Shown: positions 8,920-17,798, numbered from the stretch's first letter. The stretch is DNA of 64,000 bases from Tepidamorphaceae bacterium (GCA_028279445.1 JANQNT010000022.1:307434-371433), one strand, 5' to 3'. Program-made: numbers and translations. The notes: a model not told the origin generated them from the letters alone.

Positions 8920-9867
8920 TTGGCTCAGCCCGCCGAAGCCGAAGCCCCGAGTCCGGGCAGGGAGCGCGTCGTCACTGCCTTCTTCTGCGTGGTGATCGGG
9001 GCGCTCGCCATGGGCATCTCGCCGATTTTCGTGCGGCTTGCCGATGTCGGCCCCTTCGCCTCGGCGTTCTGGCGCGTCGCCCTGGCGCTGCCGCTGCTCT
9101 ATGCCTGGGCCGTCTTCGACACCCGCCGCACCGGCTACGAAACCAGCAATACCCGTCGCGACTGGCGCCTTGCGGCAATCGCCGGAGTGATGTTCGCGTG
9201 CGATCTGTTCTTCTGGCATCTGGCGATCATGGGCACCACCGTCGCCAACGCGACATTCCTGGCGTCCATGGCGCCGATCACCGTGCTGCTTGGGTCGTGG
9301 ACGTTGCTGCGCGAACCGATCACCGGGCGCATCTTCCTCGGCCTGGTGATGGCCTTATGCGGCGCCGGCTTCCTGCTCGGCTCCAGCTACAGCTTCGCCC
9401 CGGCCAACCTGACCGGCGACATGTACGGCATCATCACCGCGCTGTTCTTCGGCGCCTACTTCCTCGCCGTCCGCCCGGCGCGCCGCTACATGCCCGCCGG
9501 CGTCGTGGTGTTCCGCTCGACGCTGGTGACGGCGGCGATCCTGCTGGTCGTGGCACTGGCTTTCGAGGAGCGCATCCTGCCGGCCAGTGGACAGGGCGTG
9601 GTCATGCTGCTGTGCCTGGCGCTGCTCAGCCATGCCGGTGGCCAGGGTCTGCTGACCTATGCGCTCGGGCATCTGCCGGCGGCGTTCTCGTCCATCGTCA
9701 TCCTGATCGAGGGCGTCGCGGCGGCGGTGTTCGGCTGGCTCATTCTCGACGAGCGCCTGACGCTGCTGCAGTTCACAGGGTGCTTTGCGATCTTCGCGGG
9801 CATCTACATCGCCCGCCCACGCCGTGCCAAAGCCTCGCCGCAATCTGCCGCCAATATAACGCAGTGA
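8920..9867 (+). CDS. DMT-superfamily (EamA) permease
   Basis: Inner-membrane transporter with about ten transmembrane helices arranged as two EamA repeats (about residues 15-145 and 160-295). The start is a TTG at 8920, chosen because a strong Shine-Dalgarno GGGAGGAG (8905-8912) lies seven bases upstream; no ATG in frame is close to the first membrane helix. The length is 315 aa. Typical features are the inverted-repeat architecture and charged residues at the loop ends (RRDWRL, LREPITG, DERLTLLQ). The substrate cannot be predicted; relatives export amino acids or other metabolites. It is divergent from the amidohydrolase operon. Confidence 0.88.
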   Translation: MAQPAEAEAPSPGRERVVTAFFCVVIGALAMGISPIFVRLADVGPFASAFWRVALALPLLYAWAVFDTRRTGYETSNTRRDWRLAAIAGVMFACDLFFWHLAIMGTTVANATFLASMAPITVLLGSWTLLREPITGRIFLGLVMALCGAGFLLGSSYSFAPANLTGDMYGIITALFFGAYFLAVRPARRYMPAGVVVFRSTLVTAAILLVVALAFEERILPASGQGVVMLLCLALLSHAGGQGLLTYALGHLPAAFSSIVILIEGVAAAVFGWLILDERLTLLQFTGCFAIFAGIYIARPRRAKASPQSAANITQ

Positions 9868-9965
9868 TGACGGTCGGGTGAAAGCGGGCATAGTTTGCCA
9901 AATATCAACCACTTCCGACTGCAATAGGCCGTCACGCGACTCAGTCTCCGGCAGGAAACCGTTTC

Positions 9966-10442
9966 ATGTCCAAGGGCCTGATCATCACCACCGCGGCTTG
10001 CGCGCTCGGCGCGCTGCTGATCGGCACGGCACCCGCCGCGGCCGAACTGCGCATGTGCAACTCGACCCCCAGCCGGGTCGGTGTCGCCATCGGCTATCAC
10101 AACGGCTCGGAGTGGATTTCCGAGGGCTGGTGGAACGTCGAGGGCAACAGTTGCGAGATCCTCGTCGAAGGTCCGCTGATCGCGCGCTTCTACTACTTCT
10201 ACGCCATCGACTACGACCAGGGCGGCGAGTGGAGCGGCGGCGACTTCATGTGCACCAAGGACGAGGTGTTCCTGATCCGCGACAACGAGCGCTGCGAGGA
10301 ACGCGGCTACCACCGCAACGGCTTCATGGAAGTCGACACCGGCGAACAGTCGAGCTGGACGGTGCGCCTGACCGAGCCCAATCAAGGGCCGGCCCAATCG
10401 CAATCGCCAGCCCCTGATACCACCGCGTCCGGTGGTGGCTGA
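9966..10442 (+). CDS. DUF1036 secreted protein
   Basis: A 158-aa protein with a clear signal peptide (residues 1-27, cleavage near APAAAE) followed by a DUF1036 domain: LRMCNSTPSRVGVAIGYHNG, EGWWNVEGNSCE and an aromatic stretch FYYFYAIDYD. Four Cys residues (about 32, 61, 93 and 104) could form disulfides in the periplasm. The last 25 residues are low complexity (Gln/Pro/Ser). Function unknown. It converges with the L,D-transpeptidase gene, with 9 bp between stop codons. Confidence 0.88.
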   Translation: MSKGLIITTAACALGALLIGTAPAAAELRMCNSTPSRVGVAIGYHNGSEWISEGWWNVEGNSCEILVEGPLIARFYYFYAIDYDQGGEWSGGDFMCTKDEVFLIRDNERCEERGYHRNGFMEVDTGEQSSWTVRLTEPNQGPAQSQSPAPDTTASGGG

Positions 10443-10451
10443 GCCGCTCTC

Positions 10452-10991
10452 CTACCCCTCGATCACCAGTTGTGTCTGCGGTCCGATCCGCGCCAGCAGC
10501 GCGATCAGGTCGTCGCGGGCCAGCGCCACGCAGCCTTCCGTCGGCGTGTAGCCCTCGCGGGCCAGGTGCATGAAGATCGCGCTGCCCTCCCCCGGCACCG
10601 GCGGTGCGTCGTTGTGACCGATCACCACGATGACGTCGTAGATATGATCGTCGCGCCACAACCGTTCCGCCGACCACTGTCGCTGACCCCGCTCGGGGTG
10701 CTGCACGAGGCGATTGTAGTACGGGTCGCGCGGATCGTCCGACCAGCCATCCAGCGGATCGCTCGCCCGCATCGGCAGGCCGCACTCCGGCAGTGTCAGT
10801 CTGTCGGCGCGGTAGAAGATGCAGCGCAACGGATAACAGCCGGCCGGCGTCGCGCCGTCCCCTTCGGTCTTCTCCAGCCTGACGCCGCCACGGCCAAGCG
10901 CCACCTGAAAGGTGTGTTCGCCGGCGACGAGCACGCCCCGGGTGGAATCGGGTGCCACGGCGCGCACGCGCACTTCGCTCAAGGTCTCCAT
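10452..10991 (-). CDS. L,D-transpeptidase catalytic-domain protein with divergent active-site motif
   Basis: A 179-aa protein of the YkuD/L,D-transpeptidase catalytic family. Motifs seen are VALGRGGVRLEKTEGDGATP, YPLRCIFYR, VVIGHNDAPPVPGEGSAIFMH (read as separate blocks) and the active-site region GYTPTEGCVAL. The nucleophile Cys is present, but the usual Ser and Arg around it (SxGCxR) are Glu and Ala here. No signal peptide is visible from the ATG at 10991, which is unusual for a wall enzyme. The gene is divergent from cenR, sharing a 237-bp upstream region with it, and adjacent to other envelope genes. Confidence 0.83.
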   Translation of the reverse strand: METLSEVRVRAVAPDSTRGVLVAGEHTFQVALGRGGVRLEKTEGDGATPAGCYPLRCIFYRADRLTLPECGLPMRASDPLDGWSDDPRDPYYNRLVQHPERGQRQWSAERLWRDDHIYDVIVVIGHNDAPPVPGEGSAIFMHLAREGYTPTEGCVALARDDLIALLARIGPQTQLVIEG

Positions 10992-11228
10992 GCAGCCCGC
11001 CCCGACAGGTTCATCACGTCCTCCACACGTCAGCGTGATTTCACACGCGGCTTGAAATTGATCCTTAACGCCGCGACATACTGCGCGCGATGCAACCCGC
11101 GCTTGCAACCATGATCGATCGTAGCAGAACACCGACCGCCACGAGCCTGTGGTAATCTGGCCGGCATGTTGGATGAGTCGCAAACGGACGCGGGCCGGGC
11201 GCGGAAAAACGACTTCGGAGGTTGGCAC

Positions 11229-11915
11229 ATGAGCAGTGCCCGCAAGATTCTGATCGTCGACGACGACGAGACCCTGCGCGACACGCTGGTCGAGCAACTC
11301 GAACTGCACGAGGAGTTCGAACTGGCGACCGCCGCGACGGCTGCCGACGGCATCCAGCTCGCCAAGAGCGAACGCATCGACCTGATGATCCTCGACGTCG
11401 GCCTGCCGGACATGGACGGGCGCGAGGTCTGCCGGCTGCTGCGCAAGGCCGGCTTTTCCAGCCCGATCATCATGCTGACCGGCCACGACACCGATTCCGA
11501 CACCATCCTTGGGCTGGACGCCGGCGCCAACGACTACGTTACCAAGCCGTTCCGCTTCGCGGTGCTGCTGGCGCGCCTGCGCGCGCAACTGCGCCAGCAC
11601 GAGCAGAGCGAGGACGCGGTCTTCACCATCGGCCCCTATACCTTCCGCCCCAGCCAGAAGCTGATGACCACCGAGGATGGTGCCAAGGTCCGCCTGACCG
11701 AGAAGGAAACGTCGATCCTCAAGTACCTCTACCGGACCGGCGAGAAGGCGGTGACCCGCGACGTCCTGCTGCACGAGGTATGGGGCTACAACGCCAACGT
11801 CACGACCCATACGCTGGAGACGCACATTTACCGGCTGCGCCAGAAGATCGAGTCCGATCCCTCCAATGCCCGGCTGCTGGTGACGGAAGGCGGCGGCTAC
11901 AAGCTGGTGCCCTAG
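11229..11915 (+). CDS. cenR: CenR-like OmpR-family response regulator
   Basis: Two-domain response regulator of 228 aa. The receiver domain has the acidic residues DDDE (11-14), D56 in ILDVGLPD, T in MLTGHD and K in VTKPF. The C-terminal winged helix (about 125-228) contains LTEKETSILKYLYR and THTLETHIYRLRQKIE. The sequence and neighbours (CNB protein, xthA, lolA, ftsK) fit CenR, the essential envelope regulator of alphaproteobacteria; the partner kinase CenK is not in the window. A GGAGG-like site sits just upstream of the ATG. Its TAG stop lies within CTAGGCTGTAT, which equals the end of repeat element A. Confidence 0.85.
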   Translation: MSSARKILIVDDDETLRDTLVEQLELHEEFELATAATAADGIQLAKSERIDLMILDVGLPDMDGREVCRLLRKAGFSSPIIMLTGHDTDSDTILGLDAGANDYVTKPFRFAVLLARLRAQLRQHEQSEDAVFTIGPYTFRPSQKLMTTEDGAKVRLTEKETSILKYLYRTGEKAVTRDVLLHEVWGYNANVTTHTLETHIYRLRQKIESDPSNARLLVTEGGGYKLVP

Positions 11916-11922
11916 GCTGTAT
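11912..11922. repeat. Possible isolated end of element A at the cenR stop codon
   Basis: The eleven bases CTAGGCTGTAT are identical to the outermost bases of element A (13825 and its inverted copy ending at 14099) and include the cenR stop codon. The match stops after eleven bases, so this may be chance or a decayed remnant. Downstream, up to the CNB gene, the sequence contains an 8-bp stem (ATTCGGCT/AGCCGAAT, 12002-12020), possibly a weak cenR terminator. Confidence 0.4.
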
Positions 11923-12154
11923 TTGCCTTGAAATGCCGACCGCAAATGCGGTTGGATGGACCTGATCGACTGTCGCCACCCGACTGCCGCGGGCTCGCCT
12001 TATTCGGCTGTTAGCCGAATCAGCCGCGCCGGTTTTTGGGGACATCCCCAGCAGGGGGACCGGCGAGTAGTAGGAACGGGTCCGCGGAGACATGGCCACC
12101 ACCGGTGGCGAACCGCAGGTGTCGGGACCCCCAGTTGTCATGGGGAGTACAGTC

Positions 12155-12622
12155 ATGCTGAACAGCGATGTGGATCTGTTGCGCTCGTTGCCTTTGTTTG
12201 AGCGTTTTGGCGACGAGCAACTCAGGCTGATCGCTTTTTCCGCGCGTCACGAGACCTGTCCCGAGGGAACCGTGCTGTTCCGCGAGGGAGAAACGGCCGA
12301 TTGCGGCTACCTGATCAGCGACGGTTCGGTGCTGATGACCGAAACCAGCGACGGCGAGGACGTCGAGCGGGCGATCTACGGACGTGGCGCGCTGATCGGC
12401 GAGCTTGCGCTGCTGACGCAGACCGACCGTCCGGCCACGGCGGTGACCCGCTCGGAATGCTCGTTCCTGGTGATCACCCGCGACCTGCTGCGGCGGGTGC
12501 TGCAGGAGTATCCCGACATTGCGCTGGAGTTGCAGGAGTACCTGCGTGACCGGCTGTCCCGCTTCAGCCAGGACCTTGCCTCGACCAAGGTATTCGAGCA
12601 AAGCCCCAGCGCCCTGAACTAG
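12155..12622 (+). CDS. Cyclic nucleotide-binding domain protein (Crp-like sensor only)
   Basis: A 155-aa protein made of a single cNMP-binding beta-roll domain with no C-terminal helix-turn-helix. The conserved blocks are LLRSLPLFERFGDEQL, FREGETADCGYLI and the phosphate-binding-cassette region GRGALIGELALLTQTDRPATAVT. The C-terminal helix LQEYLRDRLSRFSQDL ends the protein. It is therefore a sensor or adaptor and unlikely to bind DNA by itself. The start at 12155 follows GGGGAG; an in-frame ATG at 12092 would add 21 low-quality residues. It sits between cenR and convergent xthA, a conserved neighbourhood in rhizobia-like genomes (from general knowledge). Confidence 0.88.
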   Translation: MLNSDVDLLRSLPLFERFGDEQLRLIAFSARHETCPEGTVLFREGETADCGYLISDGSVLMTETSDGEDVERAIYGRGALIGELALLTQTDRPATAVTRSECSFLVITRDLLRRVLQEYPDIALELQEYLRDRLSRFSQDLASTKVFEQSPSALN

Positions 12623-12653
12623 TGTCAGGGGACCCCAGGGTTCAGACGCACCG

Positions 12654-13469
12654 CTACGGATCGATATCGACCACCACTGGTGCATGGTCCGAGGGACGCT
12701 CCCATCCGCGCGCATCCTTCAGGATCATCGCCGCCGAACAGCGCTCGGCCACTTCGGGGCTTGCCCAGATGTGGTCGAGCCGGCGGCCCTTGTCGGCGGC
12801 GCGCCAGTCACGCGCCCGATAGCTCCACCACGAATAGAGCTTCTCGGGCACCGGATTATGCCGGCGCACCACATCAACCCACGCGAAGGCGTCCTGAACG
12901 GCGGCCAGCCGCTCGGTCTCCTGCGGGGTGTGGCTGACGATCTTCAGCAACTGCTTGTGCGACCACACGTCGTCGGGCAGCGGCGCCACGTTGAGATCGC
13001 CCAGCATCAGCGCGCCGTCGGCGGCCGCCAGCGTGCCGTCGGGCCTGGCGAACCAGCCCTGCATCTCGTCCAGGAAGTTCAGCTTGTGGGCGAACTTGTC
13101 GTTCTCCGCCGGGTCGGGGATATCGCCGCCCGCGGGCACATAGAAATTGTGCAGCCGGACGGTTCGCCCCGACGAGGGATCGCGGACATGCGCGGCAATG
13201 TGGCGGGCGTCACCCTTGCCGCAGAAATCGCGCCGCGCCACCTCGTCCAGAGGCAGCCGCGAGAGGATCGCGACGCCGTGATAGCCCTTCTGGCCGACGG
13301 TGGCGTGGTCAACGAAGCCCATCTGGCGCACGGCCTTGGCAGGAAAGGCGTCGTCGGGACACTTGGTCTCCTGCAGGCACAGGACATCGGGCTTCAGCTC
13401 GCCGGCAAGCTGCGCCACCAGACCGATGCGCAGCCGAACCGAGTTGATGTTCCAGGAAACGATGCGCAC
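12654..13469 (-). CDS. xthA: Exodeoxyribonuclease III (AP endonuclease family 1)
   Basis: DNA repair enzyme that incises abasic sites and degrades 3' ends. The 271-aa length is normal. It starts with MRIVSWNINSVR. The metal ligand Glu lies in CLQETKCPD, catalytic Asp/Asn residues in LHNFYVPAGGD and LMLGDLNVAP, and the C-terminal motif LDHIWAS...PSDHAPVVVD carries the catalytic Asp and His. It is convergent with the CNB gene (31 bp apart) and downstream of lolA, but separated from it by a strong terminator and element A, so it probably has its own promoter. Confidence 0.96.
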   Translation of the reverse strand: MRIVSWNINSVRLRIGLVAQLAGELKPDVLCLQETKCPDDAFPAKAVRQMGFVDHATVGQKGYHGVAILSRLPLDEVARRDFCGKGDARHIAAHVRDPSSGRTVRLHNFYVPAGGDIPDPAENDKFAHKLNFLDEMQGWFARPDGTLAAADGALMLGDLNVAPLPDDVWSHKQLLKIVSHTPQETERLAAVQDAFAWVDVVRRHNPVPEKLYSWWSYRARDWRAADKGRRLDHIWASPEVAERCSAAMILKDARGWERPSDHAPVVVDIDP

Positions 13470-13554
13470 CGGGGTCCTCGCGGCTTGTCGGTCATCGGCC
13501 GTCGAGCAGACCGACAGCGGCAGGTGCTTTGCGCGAAATACGGCCCAAAAGCAA

Positions 13555-13591
13555 GCGATGCCCGGTCCACGGGGGCAGGACCGGGCATCGC
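13555..13591 (-). terminator. Hairpin terminator downstream of lolA
   Basis: A perfect 14-bp stem (GCGATGCCCGGTCC with its complement) with a 9-base loop, followed on the minus strand by TTGCTTTT. It lies between lolA and xthA and should end lolA transcription. The remainder of this gap up to 13824 contains a small AT-rich patch (about 13720-13765) and no gene that I can support. Confidence 0.75.
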
Positions 13592-13824
13592 CGCAATAGC
13601 GTTACATACCGGCTTGGCCGCGCCAGGTTGGGGGCAAGCGCGACGCGTTAAGCCGTAACGCAGCAGATTGCTTCGCTCGCACGGGGTCGGACGGGGGTGT
13701 GCCGGGAATGCAAGCAAGCAATACTGCTACTGAATTGGATATTCGCAAAACCGAATTCAATAGGCCCACGGCAAAAACCGAAGGGAGCCGGTAAAATCCG
13801 CGTGTCCGGCCTGGGGTCAGGACC

Positions 13825-14099
13825 CTAGGCTGTATCGACATTCAGGATTTGGAGCGTGGTATGCGCCAAAATCGTTCAGTTCCAGGCGCAAAGCCGACGC
13901 AAGGGTTATCCCTTTCTAGCGCTTTGCAACGCCGAAATGGGCGATTTTGGCCATATCCCTCTCGGGACGCGGCAGATTTCGCCCCTGACGGCGTTAGCGG
14001 GGACTTGAAAACCAGGCAGGTTTCCTGCACCCCGCTGCCGTGTCAGGACCAAAATCCGACACGCGCCACGCCCGAAACCTAAATGTCGATACAGCCTAG
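13825..14099. repeat. Element A: 275-bp terminal-inverted-repeat element
   Basis: Non-coding element bounded by CTAGGCTGTATCGACATT and its inverted copy (one or two mismatches over 22 bp), both ends starting in CTAG. Inside are a palindromic segment (GCAAAGCC ... GCTTTGC) and a core with CGTTAGCGGGGACTTG. Bases 13949-14096 match 63853-64000 in inverted orientation at roughly 90% over 148 bp with no length change. The same core occurs in element B (51340-51613). The outer CTAG at 14096-14099 provides the lolA stop codon. No ORF is conserved between copies, so it looks like a MITE or REP-type element. Confidence 0.82.
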
Positions 14100-14770
14100 C
14101 GGCCGCCCCGGTGCACGTCGATCGTGTTGTCCTCGATGATGCGGAACAGCTTGCGTTCAAGCGCGTCGGTGCTGGTCAGGTTGGTCAGCGCGATCGAGGT
14201 ATCCAGACCCTGAGCATCGGTGACCGTCCACTGGCGCAGGTCGTAGCTTTCCGAATCGAAGATCAGGATCAGCGATCCGACCGCATCGACCGACCGCGCT
14301 TCCAGCGTCACCGTGACGAAGCCCTCCTGCACATGCACATCGCGCACATGCGCGTCACGCGAAAGATCCACATTGCGGGCCAGGATCAGCTTCAGCGGCG
14401 TGGTCGCGAGCGGATACTTTTCCGTGGTCTTGAGCTTGCGGTCCTGGATCGCGACCCAGAAGCCGTCGGCGATGATCTGCAGGTTCGACGGCGCGTTATA
14501 TTCGAACCGCAGCTTGCCCGGCCGCAGCAGATAGAACTTGCCCTCGGCGCGCTCGCCGCTCGGCCCGACCTGGATGAAATCGCCGGACACGCTCTGCATG
14601 TCGTTGAGCGAGGCATTGGCGCGCGCCAGCACGTCGCTGTGTTGCACCGCCAGGTCCTCGGCGGTTGACGGCAGCACCATGGCGGCCGTCATCGCTACAG
14701 CCAGCGCCAGCGCCGCGCAGGCGCGTCCAAGGGTCCTGTTCAGGGTGATGCGCGTTGAATCAAAGATCAT
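14096..14770 (-). CDS. lolA: Outer-membrane lipoprotein carrier protein LolA
   Basis: Periplasmic chaperone that carries lipoproteins from the LolCDE transporter to the outer membrane. A signal peptide is visible (ACAALALAVAMTAAMVLPSTA). The mature LolA fold shows VSGDFIQVGPSGERAEGKFY, LLRPGKLRFEYNAPS and IADGFWVAIQDRKLKT. The chosen ATG is at 14770 (224 aa); an ATG at 14815 is also possible and adds 15 residues before the signal core. The TAG stop lies in the outer CTAG of element A, so the last residues may have been set by its insertion. It follows ftsK on the same strand, 127 bp downstream. Confidence 0.9.
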   Translation of the reverse strand: MIFDSTRITLNRTLGRACAALALAVAMTAAMVLPSTAEDLAVQHSDVLARANASLNDMQSVSGDFIQVGPSGERAEGKFYLLRPGKLRFEYNAPSNLQIIADGFWVAIQDRKLKTTEKYPLATTPLKLILARNVDLSRDAHVRDVHVQEGFVTVTLEARSVDAVGSLILIFDSESYDLRQWTVTDAQGLDTSIALTNLTSTDALERKLFRIIEDNTIDVHRGGR

Positions 14771-14829
14771 CTCGAAAGCCGTATCCGTTTCTTGGCGCCC
14801 CCTGGCGAGCAACATCCCCTTTGCCGCCT

Positions 14830-14844
14830 GGGTCCTGACCCTAG
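14830..14844. repeat. Isolated end of element B between ftsK and lolA
   Basis: GGGTCCTGACCCTAG matches the outermost bases of element B (TTAGGGTCAGGACTC, read inverted). No further element sequence follows, so this is a remnant or a short independent motif. It lies in the short gap upstream of lolA. Confidence 0.5.
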
Positions 14845-14897
14845 ACTGAAGCTCGCATCAAGCACGCGTCTATGGCGAAACCGCGACCGGGCACACG

Positions 14898-17507
14898 TCA
14901 GACTTCCTCGCCGCCGACCAGTATCTCGCGCTGGCCCTTGGCGTTGGGACGGCTGATGACGCCCTCCTCCTCCATGCGCTCGATCAGCGTCGCGGCGCGG
15001 TTGTAGCCGATCGACAGCCGCCGCTGCACGTAGCTGGTGGAAACCTTCTTGTCGCGCAGCACGATGGCCACCGCCTGGTCGTAGAGATCGCCGCCGCCGC
15101 CACCTGCGTCTCCGCCATCGGTGCCGATCAGCGGATCGTCGGCGCACTCCTCGGTCACCTCGGAGACATAGGCCGGAACGCCCTGCATCTTCAGATGGCC
15201 GACGATGTCCTCAACCTCTCCGTCGGTGACGAAGGGACCGTGCGCGCGCGTGATGCGTCCACCGCCTTCCATGAACAGCATGTCGCCCTGACCGAGCAGT
15301 TGCTCGGCACCCTGCTCGCCCAGGATCGTGCGGCTGTCGATCTTCGAGGTCACCTGGAAGCTGATGCGGGTGGGGAAGTTCGCCTTGATGGTGCCGGTGA
15401 TGACGTCGACGCTGGGTCGCTGCGTCGCCATGATGATATGGATGCCGGCGGCACGCGCCATCTGCGCCAGCCGCTGGATCGCCCCTTCGATGTCCTTGCC
15501 GGCGACCATCATCAGGTCGGCCATCTCGTCGACGATGACGACGAGATAGGGCATCGGCTCCAGGCGCATTTCCTCGGTTTCGTAGATCGCCTCGCCGGTT
15601 TCCGCGTCGAAACCGGTCTGCACCGTCCGGGTGATGGTCTCGCCGGACTTGGCGGCCGCCGCCACGCGCGCGTTGAAGCCGTCGATGTTGCGCACGCCCA
15701 GCTTCGACATGTTGCGGTAGCGCTCTTCCATCTCCCGCACCGTCCACTTCAGCGCCACGACCGCCTTCTTCGGATCGGTGACGACGGGAGACAGCAGATG
15801 TGGGATGCCGTCATAGACGGACAGCTCCAGCATCTTCGGGTCGATCATGATCAACTTGCACTTCTCCGGCGGCAGCCGGTAGAGCATCGACAGGATCATG
15901 GTGTTGATGGCCACCGACTTGCCCGAGCCGGTGGTGCCGGCGATGAGCAGGTGCGGCATGCGGGCGAGATCGGCAATGACCGGTTCGCCGCCGATGGTCT
16001 TGCCGAGGCACATCGGCAGCTTGGCCTTGTTCTTCTCGAAATCCTCAGACGCCAACAGCTCGCGCAGGAACACCGTCTCGCGCTTGGCGTTCGGCAGTTC
16101 GATGCCGATGGCGTTGCGGCCGGGCACGACGGCGACGCGCGCCGCGATTGCGCTCATCGAGCGGGCGATGTCGTCGGCAAGCCCGATCACCCGGGCAGAC
16201 TTGGTGCCCGGCGCCGGCTCCAGTTCATACAGCGTGACGACGGGCCCCGGATGCACGTTGATGATCTCGCCGCGCACACCGAACTCGCCGAGCACGCCCT
16301 CCAGCAGACGGGCATTCTGCTCCAGCGCGTTGGCGCTGAGCTTGGTCTTCTTCTCCTTCGGCGGCTCGGCCAGCAGACACAGCGGCGGCAGTTCGAAAGT
16401 GTCCTTCAGCAGCAGCGTGGTCTGCGCCTCGCGGCGCACCCGCTTGCCCTGCTTGAGTTCGCTGCGCATGGCCTGAACCCGGCCGGACGGCGCGTCCTGC
16501 GTATCAGGCGGCATGATGCCGATCGGCCCACCCTGCACCGCATCGTTCTCGGCATACCCGTCATCGGCATAGCCTTCGTCGGCATATATCTCGTCGTGGG
16601 GGCGGTCCTCGATGGACGCGTGCAGCGCTTCGGCCAGTTCCGGCTCGAGACGGCGCTCCAGCTCGGCGAAATCGTCGTCGTGCGCGCCGATCCGCGGCAT
16701 CAGCCGCCGCAGCACCGTGGCATTTGTCAGCAGGCGCACCACCGCCGCCTGCGCCGACAAAACACCGTGCATGACGAAGCCCAGGCCGATCGTGCCAAGA
16801 CGGCCGACCGGCTCCTCTTCGTCGCTGTCGCCAGTGAGATCGACAGCATCGTGGTCATGGGGCGGCTCGTCCTCGACCTGCGGATCGGCCACCGCCTGCG
16901 GCGTGGTCCAGAGAAAACCGCAACCCCAACCGAGACCGGCGAACGCGGCGGCTGCGAACAAAACAGCGGCCGGAAGCCCGGCAAACGCGCCCAGCAGCGA
17001 CGACAGCATGAAGCGCGGGGCGGCGATAAGCCCCTCGCCGACGAAGCCGCCAAGGCCGATGGGCAGTGGCCAGGACTGCGGCTGCGGCCAGGCAGCGAAC
17101 ATGCCAGCGGCGGCGCACAGACCGCCCACGGCAGCGACAAGGCGCACGCCGTTGCGGGTCATCGTCTGCCGGCGCGCGAAGCGCCAGGCAAATGTCGCCA
17201 GTGGCAACACCGCGAGAACACCGGCCAGCCCGAGCACCTGCATCGCCATATCGGCGATGATCGCGCCGGGACGCCCCAATAGATTGGCCGGGTCGGCATC
17301 GGTGGCGTGGTTGAGGCTCGGATCACCGACCGACCAGGTGGCAAGCGCCAGAACGAAACACACCGACAGCGCCACGAGACCCACAGCCACGGCAAAGCGG
17401 ACAAGGTCGCGCAGGCCCTTGCCCATGGCATCGATCAACGTGCGCCCGGCACCGAAGGGGGCTGGTTCGACCAGCGGAGCATCGTTGATCGGTCGCGTGA
17501 CGCGCAT
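14898..17507 (-). CDS. ftsK: DNA translocase FtsK
   Basis: Septal DNA pump that coordinates chromosome dimer resolution and segregation with division. The N-terminus has four predicted membrane helices (about residues 25-190). An acidic, repetitive linker (about 200-340, with [13 protein letters not shown]) follows. The RecA-like motor has Walker [11 protein letters not shown] near 520 and Walker [13 protein letters not shown] near 660. The C-terminal gamma winged helix, which reads KOPS sites, starts near 800 ([19 protein letters not shown]). The start at 17507 ([10 protein letters not shown]) is preferred; an in-frame codon at 17591 would extend into unconserved sequence. The length of 869 aa is usual. 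Confidence 0.95.
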   Translation of the reverse strand: MRVTRPINDAPLVEPAPFGAGRTLIDAMGKGLRDLVRFAVAVGLVALSVCFVLALATWSVGDPSLNHATDADPANLLGRPGAIIADMAMQVLGLAGVLAVLPLATFAWRFARRQTMTRNGVRLVAAVGGLCAAAGMFAAWPQPQSWPLPIGLGGFVGEGLIAAPRFMLSSLLGAFAGLPAAVLFAAAAFAGLGWGCGFLWTTPQAVADPQVEDEPPHDHDAVDLTGDSDEEEPVGRLGTIGLGFVMHGVLSAQAAVVRLLTNATVLRRLMPRIGAHDDDFAELERRLEPELAEALHASIEDRPHDEIYADEGYADDGYAENDAVQGGPIGIMPPDTQDAPSGRVQAMRSELKQGKRVRREAQTTLLLKDTFELPPLCLLAEPPKEKKTKLSANALEQNARLLEGVLGEFGVRGEIINVHPGPVVTLYELEPAPGTKSARVIGLADDIARSMSAIAARVAVVPGRNAIGIELPNAKRETVFLRELLASEDFEKNKAKLPMCLGKTIGGEPVIADLARMPHLLIAGTTGSGKSVAINTMILSMLYRLPPEKCKLIMIDPKMLELSVYDGIPHLLSPVVTDPKKAVVALKWTVREMEERYRNMSKLGVRNIDGFNARVAAAAKSGETITRTVQTGFDAETGEAIYETEEMRLEPMPYLVVIVDEMADLMMVAGKDIEGAIQRLAQMARAAGIHIIMATQRPSVDVITGTIKANFPTRISFQVTSKIDSRTILGEQGAEQLLGQGDMLFMEGGGRITRAHGPFVTDGEVEDIVGHLKMQGVPAYVSEVTEECADDPLIGTDGGDAGGGGGDLYDQAVAIVLRDKKVSTSYVQRRLSIGYNRAATLIERMEEEGVISRPNAKGQREILVGGEEV

Positions 17508-17588
17508 ACGGGCGGACTCCAGGGAATAAACGTGGCCCGGCAAAGCTACGCGTGGTGCGGTTAAGTCCCCGTTAACCTCGACGGCCTG

Positions 17589-17790
17589 CACCGTCTATTT
17601 CGCTCACGCCAGCTCGCTACGCTCGCGGCTCCACGGGGGCGGCCTGACCGGCCGGGCGCACGGTCGTGCGCCTGGGTACCAAACGCTCTGTCGGTGCGAG
17701 GAACGAGCCCAGACACGCGACTGCGTGTCCGCGCGAAAGCGCGCCCCCGCGGAGGCGGTGAGCGATAGCGAACTCGCCGTGAGCGGAATA
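17589..17790. repeat. Intergenic repeat family C, copy 2
   Basis: Lies in the gap between ftsK and amtB. About 130 bp (17633-17763) are nearly the same as 5190-5320, with shared palindromic blocks (GGCGGCCTGACCGGCCGGGC, GTGTCCGCGCGAAAGCGCGC). The left edge TATTTCGCTCACGCC also appears near 5048. The right edge CTCGCCGTGAGCGGAATAAA is the shared terminal block. The rest of the 373-bp gap (17508-17588) is ftsK leader, and the right part holds the amtB terminator. Confidence 0.78.
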
Positions 17791-17798
17791 AAGCCAAC

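Noticed and set aside
15195..17282. 695-codon plus-strand frame opposite ftsK
   Set aside because: Shadow of ftsK; composition is typical of antisense reading in GC-rich genes.
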